Origin: an uncultured Clostridia bacterium
GTDB taxonomy: Bacteria; Bacillota; Clostridia; Oscillospirales; Ruminococcaceae
Direction of reading: 5' to 3'
Length of the DNA: 64,000 bases
NCBI GenBank assembly: GCA_947632025.1
Contig: CANRNN010000003.1
Span: 62,001-126,000, forward strand
Shown piece after piece: positions 62,420 to 64,000 of the stretch. A model generated the notes under the pieces. That model saw only the letters and a list, made by a program, of their open reading frames with translations. It ran no database searches and had not been told where the DNA came from. Made by a program: the position numbers and the translations under genes. The first letter of the stretch is position 1, and the number at the start of each line of letters is the position of its first letter.

Positions 62420-62572
62420 GCGGATTTTATCACAAATTTAGTTACAATTTTGTAAACATTTCAGCAAATCCGCTTCTGTGAAACTTCCTGCAAAAATATA
62501 TACGACGTTTTTGAAAGGAGTTTAACACAAAATCAGGCTTTTGCATATTATGTGTCAAAGGGGGGTGCGACT

Positions 62573-63373
62573 ATGGATATATTGTTTATCGGCGGTGACA
62601 AGCGAATGGAATATGCCGCAAATGCGCTTTTGGGGGATTTTTCGGTCAGACAATACAGCGGCGCGGCTTTTCCCGAAAGCAAGTTTTCGGCAGCGGTGCT
62701 GCCTTTGCCTTTTTCAAAAAAAGATGGAGAGGTATTTGCTCCGCTGTCTGATAAGCCGATACCATTTGAGATTATTCCGGATCTGGTCGGGACGGGCGGC
62801 ATTGTTTTTTCAGGAGGAGAAAACGAGCGGCTTGCAAAACTTTGCGCCGAAAATTCGCTGAAGCTCGTAAATTATTTCGCGTCGGAAGCTCTCACTCTGA
62901 AAAACGCAGCGCTTACGGCGGAAGCCGCCTGTGCTTTACTTATAGAAAGTTCGGAGGGCTCGCTTCTGGATTCAAAGGTCCTTATTTCGGGCTACGGCAG
63001 GATAGGGGAGCTTTTGGCGGCACGGCTGAAAGCGTTCGGGTGCAGTGTGACTGTCGCCGCCCGCCGTGAAGCTGTGCGTGTCAAGGCAAGGCTCGACGGA
63101 TCTTACTCGACGGATTTTTCAGAAATCATGCCGCGGCTTTCGGAATTTGATTTTATAGCGAACACCGTACCGTGCGGTTTGTTCGGGGAGCGGGAATTAT
63201 CCGAGTATACGGGAGTTTTTTTGGAGCTTGCGTCCGTTCCCGAATATCACGGAAAAGTTGGCGGGAAATACATTTACGCTTCGGGACTTCCGGGAAAATA
63301 TTCGCCTAAAAAAGCCGGAGAATTTATTGCCGAGGAGATACGCTCATTCTGCGAAAGCCTGAACTTAAATTGA
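62573..63373 (+). CDS. dpaA: Dipicolinate synthase subunit A
   Basis: 266 aa. NAD(P)-binding Rossmann core at about residues 130-165 (KVLISGYGRIGELLAARLKA) and the N-terminal FIGGDKRMEYAANAL typical of DpaA/SpoVFA, which forms dipicolinic acid with DpaB in the mother cell. AAGGGGGG fits the ATG at 62573 better than a GTG seven codons upstream. dpaB follows. Confidence 0.92.
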   Translation: MDILFIGGDKRMEYAANALLGDFSVRQYSGAAFPESKFSAAVLPLPFSKKDGEVFAPLSDKPIPFEIIPDLVGTGGIVFSGGENERLAKLCAENSLKLVNYFASEALTLKNAALTAEAACALLIESSEGSLLDSKVLISGYGRIGELLAARLKAFGCSVTVAARREAVRVKARLDGSYSTDFSEIMPRLSEFDFIANTVPCGLFGERELSEYTGVFLELASVPEYHGKVGGKYIYASGLPGKYSPKKAGEFIAEEIRSFCESLNLN

Positions 63374-63483
63374 AACAAAGAAAAAACGGCTCGAAAGGGA
63401 ATTTTGTTTTCTTTTCAGGAACTCTGTTTTTCGGAATATACCGCGCATCTGCGCGTCCAAATCTACATACGAAAGGAAATGCT

Positions 63484-64000
63484 ATGAACGATTTACAGAA
63501 ACTTTCGGGACTGCGGCTCGGCTTTGCGGTCTGCGGCTCGTTCTGTACGTTCGCCAAGGCGTTCGGCACGGCGGAAAAGCTTGTAAAGCTAGGCTGTGAA
63601 GTCACACCGATAATGTCTTTTAACGCTGCCGCCCTTGACACACGCTTCGGTTCTGCCCGTGACAACATAACCAAAATAACCGAGATCACAGGGAAAGAGC
63701 CTCTTTGCGATATACCCTCAACCGAGCCTATAGGACCCAATAAAATGTTTGACGCTCTTGTCGTCGCGCCGTGTACGGGAAATACCCTCGCGAAGCTGGC
63801 GCTAGGTATTGTTGATACGCCTGTTTGTATGGCGGTAAAAAGCCACCTGCGCAATTCGCGTCCAGTGATAATAGCTGTTTCAACAAACGACGCTCTGGCG
63901 GGCGCAGCGAAAAATATCGGTGCGCTTATGAATTTACGAAATTATTATTTTGTTCCGTTCGCTCAGGACGACTGCGAAAAAAAGCCTAATTCTCTTGTCG
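63484..64000 (+). CDS. dpaB: Dipicolinate synthase subunit B (partial, 3' end outside window)
   Basis: 172 codons to the edge; flavoprotein-type fold (RLGFAVCGSFCTFAKAFG, VVAPCTGNTLAKLALG, PFAQDDCEKKPNSLV) characteristic of DpaB/SpoVFB. AAAGGAA precedes the ATG. The 110-bp gap after dpaA holds a short CGCGC/GCGCG hairpin (63442-63455) without a T-run. Confidence 0.93.
   Translation, partial: MNDLQKLSGLRLGFAVCGSFCTFAKAFGTAEKLVKLGCEVTPIMSFNAAALDTRFGSARDNITKITEITGKEPLCDIPSTEPIGPNKMFDALVVAPCTGNTLAKLALGIVDTPVCMAVKSHLRNSRPVIIAVSTNDALAGAAKNIGALMNLRNYYFVPFAQDDCEKKPNSLV

Noticed and set aside
62525-62552. SigK-like promoter (AC near 62526, CATATTATG at 62544) before dpaA
   Set aside because: Fits the expected mother-cell control of dpaA, but the start would fall on the ribosome site; too weak to list as a feature.

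Overview
The window looks like a chromosomal segment of an anaerobic, motile, endospore-forming member of the Clostridia, most likely Ruminococcaceae/Oscillospiraceae-like. It carries pyruvate:ferredoxin oxidoreductase and a HydCBA-type [FeFe] hydrogenase (anaerobic fermentation), a large gram-positive-type fla/che operon (motility), and YlbJ plus DpaA/DpaB (sporulation, dipicolinate synthesis). Promoters are strong SigA type (TTGACA/TTGAAA-like, 17-nt spacer, TATAAT-like). Ribosome sites are canonical AGGAGG type, with several GTG/TTG starts. The species assignment is inference from gene content only.

Layout. 1-2471 (minus): an acyl-chain module made of a PlsC-like acyltransferase, an acyl carrier protein and a ketosynthase that runs off the edge and already contains the start of a second, fused ketosynthase domain. 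2785-4211 (plus): TIGR04086 membrane protein and ylbJ. 4434-8012 (plus): nifJ/PFOR with its own promoter and terminator. 8113-9376 (minus): ECF sigma factor with a probable membrane anti-sigma factor. 9586-36313 (minus): one 27-kb flagellar/chemotaxis gene train from flgB to cheD and a small new ORF, with a SigA promoter at its head, a second SigA promoter before motB, and several intercistronic hairpins. 36624-43660 (plus): complete trpEGDCFBA operon behind a T-box leader with a UGG (Trp) specifier and a terminator/antiterminator. 43930-48354 (plus): NuoE-, NuoF- and [FeFe] hydrogenase-like genes forming a probable electron-bifurcating HydCBA hydrogenase. 48412-49757 (minus): a class-V aminotransferase/cysteine-desulfurase-like enzyme with a DUF3343 partner. 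49901-50827: divergent SLOG-family gene and XRE regulator sharing an inverted operator-like repeat.

50984-51640 and 56488-56971 hold four tRNA genes (Glu, Met, Gln, Arg) trailed by a repeated two-hairpin element that also occurs in tandem without a tRNA. Between them, 52492-56466 (minus) is a two-component-system module of two operons: (i) three small membrane or repeat proteins and (ii) response regulator, histidine kinase and two membrane proteins. Both promoters have the same geometry of TTAACA boxes at 11-bp periods set 9 bp upstream of the -10. 57007-62348 (minus) is a surface-acylation cluster: MBOAT acyltransferase, DHHW/AlgJ-like protein, FkbH-like HAD enzyme and a dedicated acyl carrier protein. 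62573-64000 (plus): dpaA and the start of dpaB.

The best candidates for something undescribed are the self-contained two-component/small-membrane-protein module with paired TTAACA promoters, the FkbH-ACP-MBOAT-DHHW cluster (possibly glyceryl or another carrier-bound acyl donor for surface polymers), the two-hairpin tRNA-trailer repeats, and the tandem 20-bp palindromes inside the trp operon. No insertion sequence, prophage, CRISPR array or rRNA was seen.
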